The notes under the pieces were generated by a model that saw nothing but the letters and a program-made list of their open reading frames with translations, searched no databases and was not told the origin of the DNA. A stretch of DNA of 37,352 bases, taken from NCBI GenBank assembly GCA_900546445.1, contig URCV01000014.1, positions 1 to 37,352 of the forward strand. Reading direction: 5' to 3'. The translations under genes were made by a program, and so were the position numbers. Shown one piece after another: positions 23,258 to 32,331 of this stretch; position 1 is the first letter of the stretch, and each line of letters opens with the position of its first letter. The stretch is from an uncultured Bacteroidales bacterium (lineage in GTDB: Bacteria > Bacteroidota > Bacteroidia > Bacteroidales > UBA932).

Positions 23258-26200
23258 CCTACTTCCATCCGGATCGATATAATTTACCGGATTGGCAGCG
23301 CAGAACACATATGCACCACTACTTGGGAACTTTCGTGCCTCAGGGTCCGTACAAGTCCAGCTACCGATATATGGATCATACAAACGAGCCCCGTAATCCA
23401 AGTAATCTATTCCCAAATTCGCCTGATCTTCCTTCCCGTTATATTTATACCGATACTCCCTTCTTTTCTCTTTTTGTTCATAACCCCACTCCAGTCCATA
23501 AGGATAGTAATCGTATCGCTTCAAAACATCTCCCGACCTAGCATCCACAATCGCACGTACACTTTCAAGATTATCTGTAAAATAAAGCATCGGCACCATT
23601 TCATCCTCTCCGTCCACTTTCATCATATAACCTCCGGGCATAGACACCCCCTCTAAAGAATAATTATCATTTTTAACGACAATGAACGAGCCTAAGTGCA
23701 ATCGTCGCATCCCATTATAATACACGCAACTACCTGTCTTTTCTCCTGTCCAAAGATACTCGTAATAAACAATTCCTTCGTCAGAATCTCCCGTATCTAT
23801 GCTACTTGGTAACCCCAATAAACCATACGACAGACTATACTCGTTTCTTCCGTCAAAAATCATTTCTCCCGCGCCATTATACCTATACGGCTTGGAGTCG
23901 TTAACTTTATATAAGCGTCCTCCGGAGTATTGGTATCTCAAAGTGTCTATGCCGGAGGCAGAACTTCTCTCCATATATTTTAACCTCCCCACCAAATCGT
24001 ATTCAATATTCCTCTCGGTCGGAATGTCTACGGATGTCGCCAAGACATCCGACAATCGACCCATACTATCATAATGATAATTATATGAATATGCTCCGTT
24101 ATTATAACTCGTTCCGTTTATCATCCCACCTAGTCCATATTCAATTCTCTGTTCGTAGTACTCACTCTGCATTCGAACAAGTTCCCCTCGAAGATTATAT
24201 TCATTTGTTTGCTCATAGTCTTTTGAGGATGAGTCTCCATATATAAAGGTCTTCTTCACGATATTTCCTTGACAATCGTATTCAAATGCATTCGCCACTC
24301 CGCCATTCATACCTAACAAATAGCTTCCCTCCAGCGAAACAAGCCCATTTCGATAAAAGCGGCGTTCTGTAGTTTTCTTCATATCGAAGTTTGCTTCGGA
24401 GAGAACACGTTCTTCAACCTCTTGCTCCACATTTCCCCTATAATCATACATATATGAATAATACCCGCATCCTCTAAAAACATCGCTCTCTGCCTTTTGC
24501 ACCAATTGGCCCATCTTGTCATAATAGTATGCCCGCTTGAGATAGGAAGGATTCACATTATAAAATGTGTCATCATAAATCGCTATCCACTCACCCGTAA
24601 GCAGCCCTTTCATATTATGCAGCAGAGCGTCCGGCGAAGGCATCTGGCTGCCTCCTTCACGATATGACAAACCATCACTCATTGCCCTATCATAAAACAG
24701 TTTGTGCATAAGCATAGCGCTACTTTCGCCTACGACTCTCTCTTCCAGCAGACGACGCGCACCATCATAAACATATTCCCTATATACGCTCATACGTTTC
24801 TCTCGAGGTCCTTCATATCTAATCATAAGACCTCTCTTGTCATAAGCTTTCGTCTCCGAATCACAACATGGGATATGTGACCTAACCTCTCTTCCGAATC
24901 CGTCATATTCATAATAAAATGACTGCTTCACCACATCCGAGTCGTCTGTATATGTATTCCCTTCCTCCAATAAAGCGCTAACATCTGCCGGTATCACATA
25001 ACGAAGATTAGTATAATCATCATAGACATAATATGTGTCTACATTCGTGTCTGCGCCACTTGTTTCCTTCAATAATTTTCTTTCCAGAATTACACGCCCC
25101 ATCATATCCTTATAGGTCATCTGCTCCTTTCCATCTTCATCTATCACGCGCGTGCAATAAAGGGTAGAATCGGCGTAATGCCCCATCACTTTAAGAGCTC
25201 CAGACATCGTAGAAGTAAGCCATAGCACTTCTCCGATTGTATTACACCGATATTCGATCGAACACTTCGCATCTGCAGAACGAACATCTTCCCCTGACTT
25301 TATCTTTCCTATCACACGTCCCCTCAAATCATTTTCATATTCGGTTTCAACATAGGCATAATCGCTTTTATAAAACTCCTTTTGTTCAGATCCGGCATTT
25401 GGCCTATAACCTATAAGGTTACTATTAATAGCATAAGGCAAGTAGCCCTTCGGCTCTCGAAGTGCCGAGTCGTATTCGTGTATAAGCACCCTTGCTTTTT
25501 CGTCGCCGCCACCATCGGCTTCCACGCCCTGAGACGGCATGCTCAATCCGTTTAAATATACACGTTCCTCACGCGCATCATTCAAATCAAGATATTCGAA
25601 CTTCGACATGTAGTTCTCTCCAGCGCTACCACTATCAGTATATAACTTATAGTCATAAGACTCGTCCATCTTCAAGGTCCCATCGACCACACGATATTTT
25701 GTCCGCAAACGTCCGAATTCATCATAACCGAAATAGTTCGAAAGACCATTTGGCTGCGTTATTTTAGACAAATCACCCTTCAAATCATAATAATACTGCG
25801 TAGTAAGCCAATCCCCTCCCACGCTGTCGACCATTACACTTTTTTCAATCAAATACCTTCCTCCGACATCCCAAATATATTTCTCTTTTTCGGTTTCCCA
25901 CAACTGCACTTCCAGCGCATTTCCCCTCGAGTCACTATTATCCTTGCGCCAAGCTACCACGGAACTACCCCCATAGACATCTACAAAACGAACTTCGCGA
26001 ATCAATCCTTTTTTGTCATAATCATTTCTCCTACTAAAATATGTAAGACCTGCGCGCTTGAGTTTTTCTTCGGTCACCGGAGTAATAATATGATTAACTC
26101 TATCATTCAAATAACTATAATGATGCGTTATATCACAACCATCACTCTGACTATATCTTTTTATTACCGGCAGCATTATCGACTCATCATATTCGTAATC

Positions 26201-28834
26201 AATGTTCCGTCTTACGCCATCTTTTTCTATCAACTCTCTTTCCAAATAAACTTCTTCTTGATTAAGATTGAATTTATACATCCACAAGCATCCACTTTGA
26301 TATGGCTTTTCAGAGTCTGTCACCAATTGAAAAGATTCCGGCGTAGTCACCGATATGGCATCATTATGCCAATCATATGCACTCACCAAGCGAATTCCGG
26401 AATAATACTTTGATATAACATGGCGATATGTATATTCGTGACTTTCTACCACGGTCCCATTAGCATCGTATATCCTTTCACTTTCGCATTTGCCTATCAT
26501 AGGACTATCCACTACATAAGAGAACTGAGCGAAATCGCTCTCCATAGGCGACAACGCCGTCGTATTGAACCTGTACTCCCTATATCCGCCGATTCCGTCG
26601 ACTCTTTCCCTTACGAGCCCATAACCTACTCCATCCGGCATTCCATAAGGATTGTTCCCCAATTGGCCGGAATTAATCTCATATTCCCTCAGAGAAATCA
26701 CGGCTTCAGGTATTACTTCAGTCTCCCCGAATGGGTCTTTAGTTACCATACCTACGACGGAAAAACTTCTCATTTTCCTGTCATACTGTGGGAGTGTATA
26801 TAATCGGCCACTGGACTCTTCACCTTCATTATATTCATAGCGTTTTGTCTGCAACACACTTCCATCCTTGTCTTTATGTGATACGCTCTTCACACGCATA
26901 CCCGCCCCATGCGAAGTTCGAGACACTCTAATATCCTCTGTGGCATCACTATCAAAATACTTTATAGAGACCTCTAACTTGGCTCCTTTCCGGTTACCTA
27001 TCACATCCGGTAAAGATACGCTGACCGCACTTGTGCCAGACGGCACTCGCACACTCAACGAACCTTTAATTTCCACTGAAGAATCCGAATCATAAAAAGC
27101 CCTTTCACAGTCTTGCGCAAAATTGTATAAAATCTCACTCTTTGAATCTTCAGTCATCACTCCAGTTTGTAACTCTATCTTACTATCCTTAACCTCCAAC
27201 CACGAGCAGTCACCACGACTAAGTTGATAATTAATCACGAAATCTCTCGGGCTATCAAAATTAAAAACCTGTCCGGGATTATCGGTAGTGGTGTTATTAT
27301 CATCCCACAACAACACTGTCACTTGCTCCCTGTTTTCCACGGGGTCTCCGACTGAAGGGATGAATTTATCGAAAAAAGTGTTTGATTCGAATTCGAAAAT
27401 CGTGCTTCCTCCTGTAGGATACACCACCTCCTTAAGCATTCCGGCTCCACAATACGCCTCGTTGTGGCGCTTATCCACATTACCCCACTGAGTGGATTCA
27501 TGTACAATTTTACGAGTCTCATCGTCACTTTTCCACCAGTATAGGGGCGCCAAATTAGGAATAGCATCATTCAAATCTGTTATATCGCTTTCGCTATTAG
27601 CATATCCCCAGAAATCGCATGAATACGACCTTTTAGAAGGAAGTGGCATCTCGTCATACCTAAACTGATATGTCCCTATGCATTTTTCCGAACTGACCGA
27701 CTGCTCTTTCACGAAATCCAGCCGTAACCGATATTCTTCGAACTTATTAGTCTGAGCATCCTCATTCAACGGCTTAAAATAAGAATACCCAAATACATAC
27801 TTCTTCAGCCTCGCCCCGTTAATTTTATCTTTTAACACTATTGAGTCAAGTTTTTCAGCCACAGGATGATCTTCTCGCGCAGAAGAATAAAACTCTACAT
27901 CATAACAAGGCGTGCTTATCTTAGTAAGAATGCTCTCAAGCTTCGACAAATGCTGCCCACTTCTAGTAATTCGCCTTTCTTCCGATTCCTTCACCATATC
28001 ACCCGACGCATCAAGATACAGCACGCCGCTGACACTCTGACTTCTTTGAATGTCAACATACCCCTTTCCCCGATAACTATAACGAACCTCATCACCATTA
28101 GGATATATACTACGCCTCAATGTCATACTCTTAGATGACACGTTACCATTCTCGTCACTACTGATAAACTCATTATCCTTATCATATTCGTGACAAACAC
28201 CTTCGGGCGTTATAATCCGGCTCCCGCTTATCTTTATGTCGGATGTCCTACGCAAATGAAGAGGTTCTCCGTCACGAGGGTCTATCACGTATTTACCTCC
28301 GCCTCCCGGATATGCATAAAAGAAAACATCAGGAGAAGTCTTTCCATAAAAATCCAAACGCGCCTTCCTGTATAACTCCAGTTCGTTATAATCTTCTGGG
28401 CTAACTTGGTATTTTGCATACATAAGAGGCTGTGGATAAACATCGCTGTAAAATCGTTCTACATATCTGTCGAAAAACTCATCAGAGCCATCGCTCCCGC
28501 CTACCGGGATTTCCGTCCTATATCCCCCCACATTAAGATTCCATCCTATTCCTACCCACGATGCTTCCTCGCTGACTTTTATTCCGGACGTATTATAACG
28601 CAGTGCTATCGGGATAGTGACCACACCATCCCGAACCGTAAATAAGTCTATGGTAACATCCTGAGAGCCAGCAAACAGGCTCACCGGATTCTCTATGTAT
28701 TTATAAAAGGACCATTGATTAGGAGTACTTACCTCCATCACCTCCAATTCACGATTCGCTTTCTGAGCCCACAACACCGAAGGCATTAATAAAAAAACGA
28801 AAATAATGGAAATAATTGTGCTTCGAGAAGGCAT
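22673..28834 (-). CDS. Secreted RHS/YD-repeat polymorphic toxin with unassigned C-terminal tip
   Basis: A 2,053-residue RHS protein, predicted to encapsulate and deliver a toxin to neighbouring cells. It starts with a Sec signal peptide (cleavage after VLWA). The Bacteroidota RHS N-domain follows (VTIPIALRYNTSGIKVSEEA, SWVGIGWNLNVGG), then a long shell of YD repeats (YFGYDEFGRLRTKYR, YEYDGFGREV, YDKMGQLVQK, YHYDSMGRLSDV). The RHS core end is clear: YKYNGKEDQ, LGIDYLDYGARLYDPYIG, WTCTDPEARKF, NPVNYIDPDGSR (Asp1854/Asp1856, the self-cleavage region). The last ~194 residues are the variable tip. No PAAR or Type VI domain is seen, so the export route beyond Sec is unknown. Base composition is AT-richer than the flanks. 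Two immunity candidates follow. Confidence 0.93.
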   Translation of the reverse strand: MPSRSTIISIIFVFLLMPSVLWAQKANRELEVMEVSTPNQWSFYKYIENPVSLFAGSQDVTIDLFTVRDGVVTIPIALRYNTSGIKVSEEASWVGIGWNLNVGGYRTEIPVGGSDGSDEFFDRYVERFYSDVYPQPLMYAKYQVSPEDYNELELYRKARLDFYGKTSPDVFFYAYPGGGGKYVIDPRDGEPLHLRRTSDIKISGSRIITPEGVCHEYDKDNEFISSDENGNVSSKSMTLRRSIYPNGDEVRYSYRGKGYVDIQRSQSVSGVLYLDASGDMVKESEERRITRSGQHLSKLESILTKISTPCYDVEFYSSAREDHPVAEKLDSIVLKDKINGARLKKYVFGYSYFKPLNEDAQTNKFEEYRLRLDFVKEQSVSSEKCIGTYQFRYDEMPLPSKRSYSCDFWGYANSESDITDLNDAIPNLAPLYWWKSDDETRKIVHESTQWGNVDKRHNEAYCGAGMLKEVVYPTGGSTIFEFESNTFFDKFIPSVGDPVENREQVTVLLWDDNNTTTDNPGQVFNFDSPRDFVINYQLSRGDCSWLEVKDSKIELQTGVMTEDSKSEILYNFAQDCERAFYDSDSSVEIKGSLSVRVPSGTSAVSVSLPDVIGNRKGAKLEVSIKYFDSDATEDIRVSRTSHGAGMRVKSVSHKDKDGSVLQTKRYEYNEGEESSGRLYTLPQYDRKMRSFSVVGMVTKDPFGETEVIPEAVISLREYEINSGQLGNNPYGMPDGVGYGLVRERVDGIGGYREYRFNTTALSPMESDFAQFSYVVDSPMIGKCESERIYDANGTVVESHEYTYRHVISKYYSGIRLVSAYDWHNDAISVTTPESFQLVTDSEKPYQSGCLWMYKFNLNQEEVYLERELIEKDGVRRNIDYEYDESIMLPVIKRYSQSDGCDITHHYSYLNDRVNHIITPVTEEKLKRAGLTYFSRRNDYDKKGLIREVRFVDVYGGSSVVAWRKDNSDSRGNALEVQLWETEKEKYIWDVGGRYLIEKSVMVDSVGGDWLTTQYYYDLKGDLSKITQPNGLSNYFGYDEFGRLRTKYRVVDGTLKMDESYDYKLYTDSGSAGENYMSKFEYLDLNDAREERVYLNGLSMPSQGVEADGGGDEKARVLIHEYDSALREPKGYLPYAINSNLIGYRPNAGSEQKEFYKSDYAYVETEYENDLRGRVIGKIKSGEDVRSADAKCSIEYRCNTIGEVLWLTSTMSGALKVMGHYADSTLYCTRVIDEDGKEQMTYKDMMGRVILERKLLKETSGADTNVDTYYVYDDYTNLRYVIPADVSALLEEGNTYTDDSDVVKQSFYYEYDGFGREVRSHIPCCDSETKAYDKRGLMIRYEGPREKRMSVYREYVYDGARRLLEERVVGESSAMLMHKLFYDRAMSDGLSYREGGSQMPSPDALLHNMKGLLTGEWIAIYDDTFYNVNPSYLKRAYYYDKMGQLVQKAESDVFRGCGYYSYMYDYRGNVEQEVEERVLSEANFDMKKTTERRFYRNGLVSLEGSYLLGMNGGVANAFEYDCQGNIVKKTFIYGDSSSKDYEQTNEYNLRGELVRMQSEYYEQRIEYGLGGMINGTSYNNGAYSYNYHYDSMGRLSDVLATSVDIPTERNIEYDLVGRLKYMERSSASGIDTLRYQYSGGRLYKVNDSKPYRYNGAGEMIFDGRNEYSLSYGLLGLPSSIDTGDSDEGIVYYEYLWTGEKTGSCVYYNGMRRLHLGSFIVVKNDNYSLEGVSMPGGYMMKVDGEDEMVPMLYFTDNLESVRAIVDARSGDVLKRYDYYPYGLEWGYEQKEKRREYRYKYNGKEDQANLGIDYLDYGARLYDPYIGSWTCTDPEARKFPSSGAYVFCAANPVNYIDPDGSRPIYNKNGELVGVTDSGLQGDPFVIEDFEKNTKITDKEAEALDVGVNALSDAAYESFINSYTSLRKRPDWDGYLTLREANKWYRKGNGGDLYVDINKLDLSRMQPLKVGEEKVISLFKESRKINDMFVFGSIKVKGYPNNQIRSYSDTYDFDIKKSKSEDLQLRLEVRNNLTKIGKIIARNGASYTINIYGYKQL

Positions 28835-28840
28835 AACGAT

Positions 28841-28870
28841 AACTTTTAGTGGTTTTACTCCACCAAAGTT
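28841..28870 (-). promoter_or_regulatory. Hairpin directly before the RHS start codon
   Basis: On the minus strand AACTTTGGTGG pairs with CCACTAAAAGTT (11 bp, one wobble, one bulged A) around AGTAAAA. It ends 6 bases before the RHS ATG at 28834 and lacks a T-tract. It could end pnuC transcription or fold over the ribosome-entry region of the RHS mRNA. Confidence 0.4.
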
Positions 28871-28900
28871 AAAAATTATTCCACTATTTTCAAATACCGT

Positions 28901-29656
28901 TTACTTTTCGTCCGTAGCGGTTTTCGCCTCGGAAAGTCGTAACCAGATGCGAAGTCCGTTACAACAGTTGAGGAAGTAGAAGCAATACTTGATGATGTAG
29001 ACCAGCGTGAAGGAATCGCCGGTATGTCTGAACGAAGATGTCCACATTATGATGGAAGCGATATTGACTCCTATCCAGAAAATCCACTGCTCCATATATG
29101 CGGTCGACATAAGGAATTGGCCGATAATGTTACAAACGACCGGAATGGTGTCCAGCACGACGGCCATCTTGATGAAGGAATCTGCCGCACTCTTGTCAAA
29201 CTTGGCCAGAATCACATAGACTACGAGGCTCAACAGCAGCACGACTCCCGCACTGAGCCAGCGCTGTTTCGCAGTCAAGCGACGAGGTCGAACTGTACCC
29301 CCCGTCGTCTCGCGCTTCTTCCACTGGAAGAATCCCACGAACTGCATAGGCACGAAATAGGCCAAGTGAAGCAATCCGTTTCCGAGTCCCGCGCCGCCGT
29401 GTTTCCAATTGATAATGCACACGATACCGTAGATAAGCACGTCGAAAAAGCTGAAAAAGTAAGTATAGACCTTTCCCACGGCCGAGGTCACGGTGCCCAC
29501 GACTCCCATAAGCGAGGCGAACGCCGAAAGAAGCAGGAGCGCCTTACCATCCTGCGAAGCTCCTAATTTAAAAGCGGTTACACTGCACACTGCGATGCTC
29601 ATCCCCACCATAATAAACAAGCCGAACCACTTGTTAAACTTCTCTTCGTTAATCAT
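28901..29656 (-). CDS. pnuC: PnuC-type vitamin/nicotinamide riboside transporter
   Basis: A 251-residue inner-membrane facilitator of the PnuC family, which lets nicotinamide riboside or related vitamin precursors into the cell for trapping by a kinase. About seven hydrophobic helices are visible. Family-like segments are FFDVLIYGIVCIINWK in the middle, AVVLDTIPVVCNIIGQFLMS, and EQWIFWIGVNIASIIMW near the C-terminus, the region of the substrate-binding Trp residues, followed by YIIKYCFYFLNCCNGLRIW. Specificity within the family (nicotinamide riboside, thiamine or other) cannot be set, and no riboswitch is seen. It overlaps the uvrC stop by 8 bases and is the last gene of the tlpA-uvrC-pnuC chain. 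Confidence 0.8.
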   Translation of the reverse strand: MINEEKFNKWFGLFIMVGMSIAVCSVTAFKLGASQDGKALLLLSAFASLMGVVGTVTSAVGKVYTYFFSFFDVLIYGIVCIINWKHGGAGLGNGLLHLAYFVPMQFVGFFQWKKRETTGGTVRPRRLTAKQRWLSAGVVLLLSLVVYVILAKFDKSAADSFIKMAVVLDTIPVVCNIIGQFLMSTAYMEQWIFWIGVNIASIIMWTSSFRHTGDSFTLVYIIKYCFYFLNCCNGLRIWLRLSEAKTATDEK

Positions 29657-31445
29657 TTGTCTTTAATTCTGTTTTAATTTTTTCTGCCAATGCCGGCCCG
29701 ACCAGAGCCGCAATATCTTCTTTCGAGGCCGCTGCGATTCGTGGCACACTGCCGAAATGCATCAACAACCTCTGCGCGGTCCTCTCACCCACACCGGAAA
29801 TCGACGTGAGCGCGGAACGCACCTGCGCTTTCGAACGCAGTGCCCTGTGAAATGTAATTCCGAAACGATGGGCCTCGTCTCGAATATGAGTCACTACCCT
29901 GAACGCCTGCGAGTTCCTATCCAGAAACAGCGGATACGGGTCATCCAGCAGCACGATTTCCTCCATTCTTTTGGCCAATCCGACCATAGTCATTGAATCC
30001 TGCAGGCCCAGTTCCTCAATGGCCTTATAGGCGAAGCCCAATTGGCCTTTACCACCATCTATAATCACGAGCTGCGGCAAATCATCCGGCGCTTCCTCCA
30101 TTAGACGGGAGTACCGGCGGTGCACGACCTCGTACATAGAGGCGTAGTCGTTCGCCCCGACGACGGTCTTAATCTTAAATTTGCGATAGTCCTTCTTCGA
30201 AGGCACTCCGTCCCGAAAGACCACGCAGGAAGCTACAGGGTTAGTACCCTGGATGTTAGAGTTATCGAAGCATTCGATATGAACCGGCAGCGTCTTCATG
30301 CCCAGCACGCATTGCAACTGCTCGAGCGCCTCTTTCTTGAATTCGGAAGGGTCTGTCTTCTCGAGCTGGCGCAAAGAGTTGAAATGAAACTCCTTAGCGT
30401 TTTTTAGACTGAGTTCGAGAAGGGAAAGTTTGTCGCCACGCACCGGAATCTTGAACTCCACTCCATCTATCTGCACGTCGGGAAGAAATGGAACTATCAC
30501 CTCGCGGGACAAACGTCCGAACTTACTCTCTATCTCCGCGATGAAAGCGCTTAGAACAGAAGCCTGTTCCTCCTCGATAGGAAGACGAAATTCGAGGTTA
30601 AGCGACTGAACGATAGCGCCATTCTTAATACGCATGAAATTACCGAACACACGCGAAGCGTCCTGAATTAATGAGAACACGTCGGCATTAGTGTCTGCGC
30701 TACCACTGACTATGCTCTTACTGTAGTGCTCGGACAGCAGTTCGACGCGGGATTTATAGAATTGGGCCAATTCGAAATTCAAATCCTCGGCCGCAGACTT
30801 CATCTTGTCCCGGTATTCCCGAATCAGATGGGCGCTGTCGCCCTTAAGTATCTGAACGGCTTCGTCGATAAAGCTGCCGTAGTCACGTGCGCTGATGGCC
30901 CCGGTACAGCAGGCGCGACACTTGCCGATTTGAGAGTCGAGACAAGGACGGAATCGGCCTTTCTGTATGGACGCTTCGTCTATCTTAAGATGGCACGAGC
31001 GCAAAGGGTAAAGGCTCATGATGAATTCCAACAGTTTTTTCGCATGATATACGGAGCTGTATGGGCCGAAATACAAGGAGCCGTTTTTCTCCACCCTTCT
31101 GGTCAGGAAAACCCTCGGGTACATATCTGCACTGACACATATCCACGGATAGGTCTTCGAGTCTTTCAGGAGGATGTTATACTTAGGCTTGTACTGTTTT
31201 ATCAGATTATTCTCGAGCAGGAGCGCATCGGCCTCGGTATCCACCACGGAATACTGCGCATCCGCTATCTTGCTCACCAAGACCCTGGTCTTGGCATTCA
31301 GACGCTCGGGTGCCACGAAATACTGCGCCACCCTTTTATGCAAATCCTTAGCCTTACCTACATAAATAACATTCCCTTCAGAGTCATAGTATCTATAGAC
31401 TCCGGGGGAATGTGGAAACAAAGCTATTTTTTCTCTAACGTCCAA
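29649..31445 (-). CDS. uvrC: Excinuclease ABC subunit C
   Basis: A 598-residue nuclease that makes both cuts around damaged bases after UvrA/UvrB loading in nucleotide excision repair. Domains in order: an N-terminal GIY-YIG nuclease (PGVYRYYDSEGNVIYVGKAKDL, residues ~14-35), a cysteine-containing region (CRACCTGAIS), the UVR helical hairpin (SAAEDLNFELAQFYKSRVELL) that binds UvrB, the RNase H-like 5'-nuclease domain (ECFDNSNIQGTNPVASCVVF and IIDGGKGQL), and C-terminal helix-hairpin-helix motifs (LTSISGVGERTAQRLLMHFGS). All key blocks are present and the length is standard. The start overlaps the end of the upstream thioredoxin-like gene by 11 bases. Confidence 0.96.
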   Translation of the reverse strand: MDVREKIALFPHSPGVYRYYDSEGNVIYVGKAKDLHKRVAQYFVAPERLNAKTRVLVSKIADAQYSVVDTEADALLLENNLIKQYKPKYNILLKDSKTYPWICVSADMYPRVFLTRRVEKNGSLYFGPYSSVYHAKKLLEFIMSLYPLRSCHLKIDEASIQKGRFRPCLDSQIGKCRACCTGAISARDYGSFIDEAVQILKGDSAHLIREYRDKMKSAAEDLNFELAQFYKSRVELLSEHYSKSIVSGSADTNADVFSLIQDASRVFGNFMRIKNGAIVQSLNLEFRLPIEEEQASVLSAFIAEIESKFGRLSREVIVPFLPDVQIDGVEFKIPVRGDKLSLLELSLKNAKEFHFNSLRQLEKTDPSEFKKEALEQLQCVLGMKTLPVHIECFDNSNIQGTNPVASCVVFRDGVPSKKDYRKFKIKTVVGANDYASMYEVVHRRYSRLMEEAPDDLPQLVIIDGGKGQLGFAYKAIEELGLQDSMTMVGLAKRMEEIVLLDDPYPLFLDRNSQAFRVVTHIRDEAHRFGITFHRALRSKAQVRSALTSISGVGERTAQRLLMHFGSVPRIAAASKEDIAALVGPALAEKIKTELKTND

Positions 31446-32256
31446 GTGCTTCCTTCACTGCAGCCTCTATGGCGTCGCCACGAAGATCACGTCTTAGGAT
31501 GGTGCCATCGGGGCCGAAAAGCATAATCTGAGGAATACCCTGAATGCCATAAAGGTCTGTAGGAATCCTCTGTGCGTTGATTATCTGATTCCATACCACT
31601 CCGTGCTCGGCAGCGGCAGCCTTAGTATTCTCAGGATTATCCCATACGGCTACGCTCAACACGTCGAAGTCCTTACCTGCGTAAGTCTTATAGATTTTCG
31701 CGATGTTAGGAATTTCTTCCTTACACGGTCCGCACCAGCTGGCCCAGAAATCGACGAGGACATATTTGCCTCTGCCGATATAGTCCGAGAACTTCACGCC
31801 GTCTACCTCGAAATCCTTAAACATAGTGCCTTCTGCCGTCGAAAGAATCGAATCCAGCATCTTGGATGTCTGCTTGACGCTCTCGTCTTCCCTAGCCTTA
31901 GGGCCTAAGGAGTTAACGAGTTCCTGCATCTGCTGTGGATTCATCTCGACGTTACGAACCATAACGTTGAATGCAGCCACGCCCACGCTGTTGTTCTTAT
32001 TAGACTTGATGGTAGAAAGGCATAGTTCCTTAAGAGAATCGTTAATTACCACCGTATACAGGGAGTCGATGACAGCGTGCTTTCTGTCCATAGTCAAAGT
32101 CGAGTCCTCGACACATTTCTGATACTGCGAATTAAAACTGTCGAAAAGTTCCTGTGCCTTATCGTTGAATTCTGCCAATTTCTTCTCTTCGGACTTGCCG
32201 GAGCAGTTAAACAGGAATGGCAGTGAAAGTGCTAAAATCAAAAAAACTCTTTTCAT
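31435..32256 (-). CDS. TlpA/ResA-like thioredoxin-fold lipoprotein
   Basis: A 273-residue lipoprotein (lipobox FLFNC, Cys18) with a helical N-terminal region (~25-140, rich in Lys/Glu/Ser) and a C-terminal thioredoxin fold (~145-270). The redox site WASWCGPCKEE has both cysteines (Cys175, Cys178) and the cis-Pro loop GIQGIPQIMLF is intact, so it is likely an active thiol-disulfide reductase in the periplasm, e.g. for cytochrome maturation or repair of extracellular disulfides. It is the first gene after the ribosomal terminator and overlaps uvrC by 11 bases. Only ~22 bases separate it from the terminator hairpin and no consensus -7 element is seen, so its promoter is unclear. Confidence 0.9.
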   Translation of the reverse strand: MKRVFLILALSLPFLFNCSGKSEEKKLAEFNDKAQELFDSFNSQYQKCVEDSTLTMDRKHAVIDSLYTVVINDSLKELCLSTIKSNKNNSVGVAAFNVMVRNVEMNPQQMQELVNSLGPKAREDESVKQTSKMLDSILSTAEGTMFKDFEVDGVKFSDYIGRGKYVLVDFWASWCGPCKEEIPNIAKIYKTYAGKDFDVLSVAVWDNPENTKAAAAEHGVVWNQIINAQRIPTDLYGIQGIPQIMLFGPDGTILRRDLRGDAIEAAVKEALGR

Positions 32257-32270
32257 ATAAATTTAAAATT

Positions 32271-32305
32271 AAAAAAAACAGTCGGTCTCAAACCGAAACC
32301 GACTG
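32271..32305 (-). terminator. Strong intrinsic terminator after rpsC
   Basis: On the minus strand CAGTCGGT and ACCGACTG form a perfect 8-bp stem (32279-32305), followed by a run of eight T residues. It lies 26 bases after the rpsC stop and closes the ribosomal transcript before rplP would normally appear. Confidence 0.88.
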
Positions 32306-32331
32306 CTAATATAGTAATTTTCTGTGTAAAA

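Noticed and set aside
29657..29700. Riboswitch upstream of pnuC (NAD- or thiamine-sensing)
   Set aside because: pnuC overlaps uvrC by 8 bases and has no leader; no aptamer could fit there.
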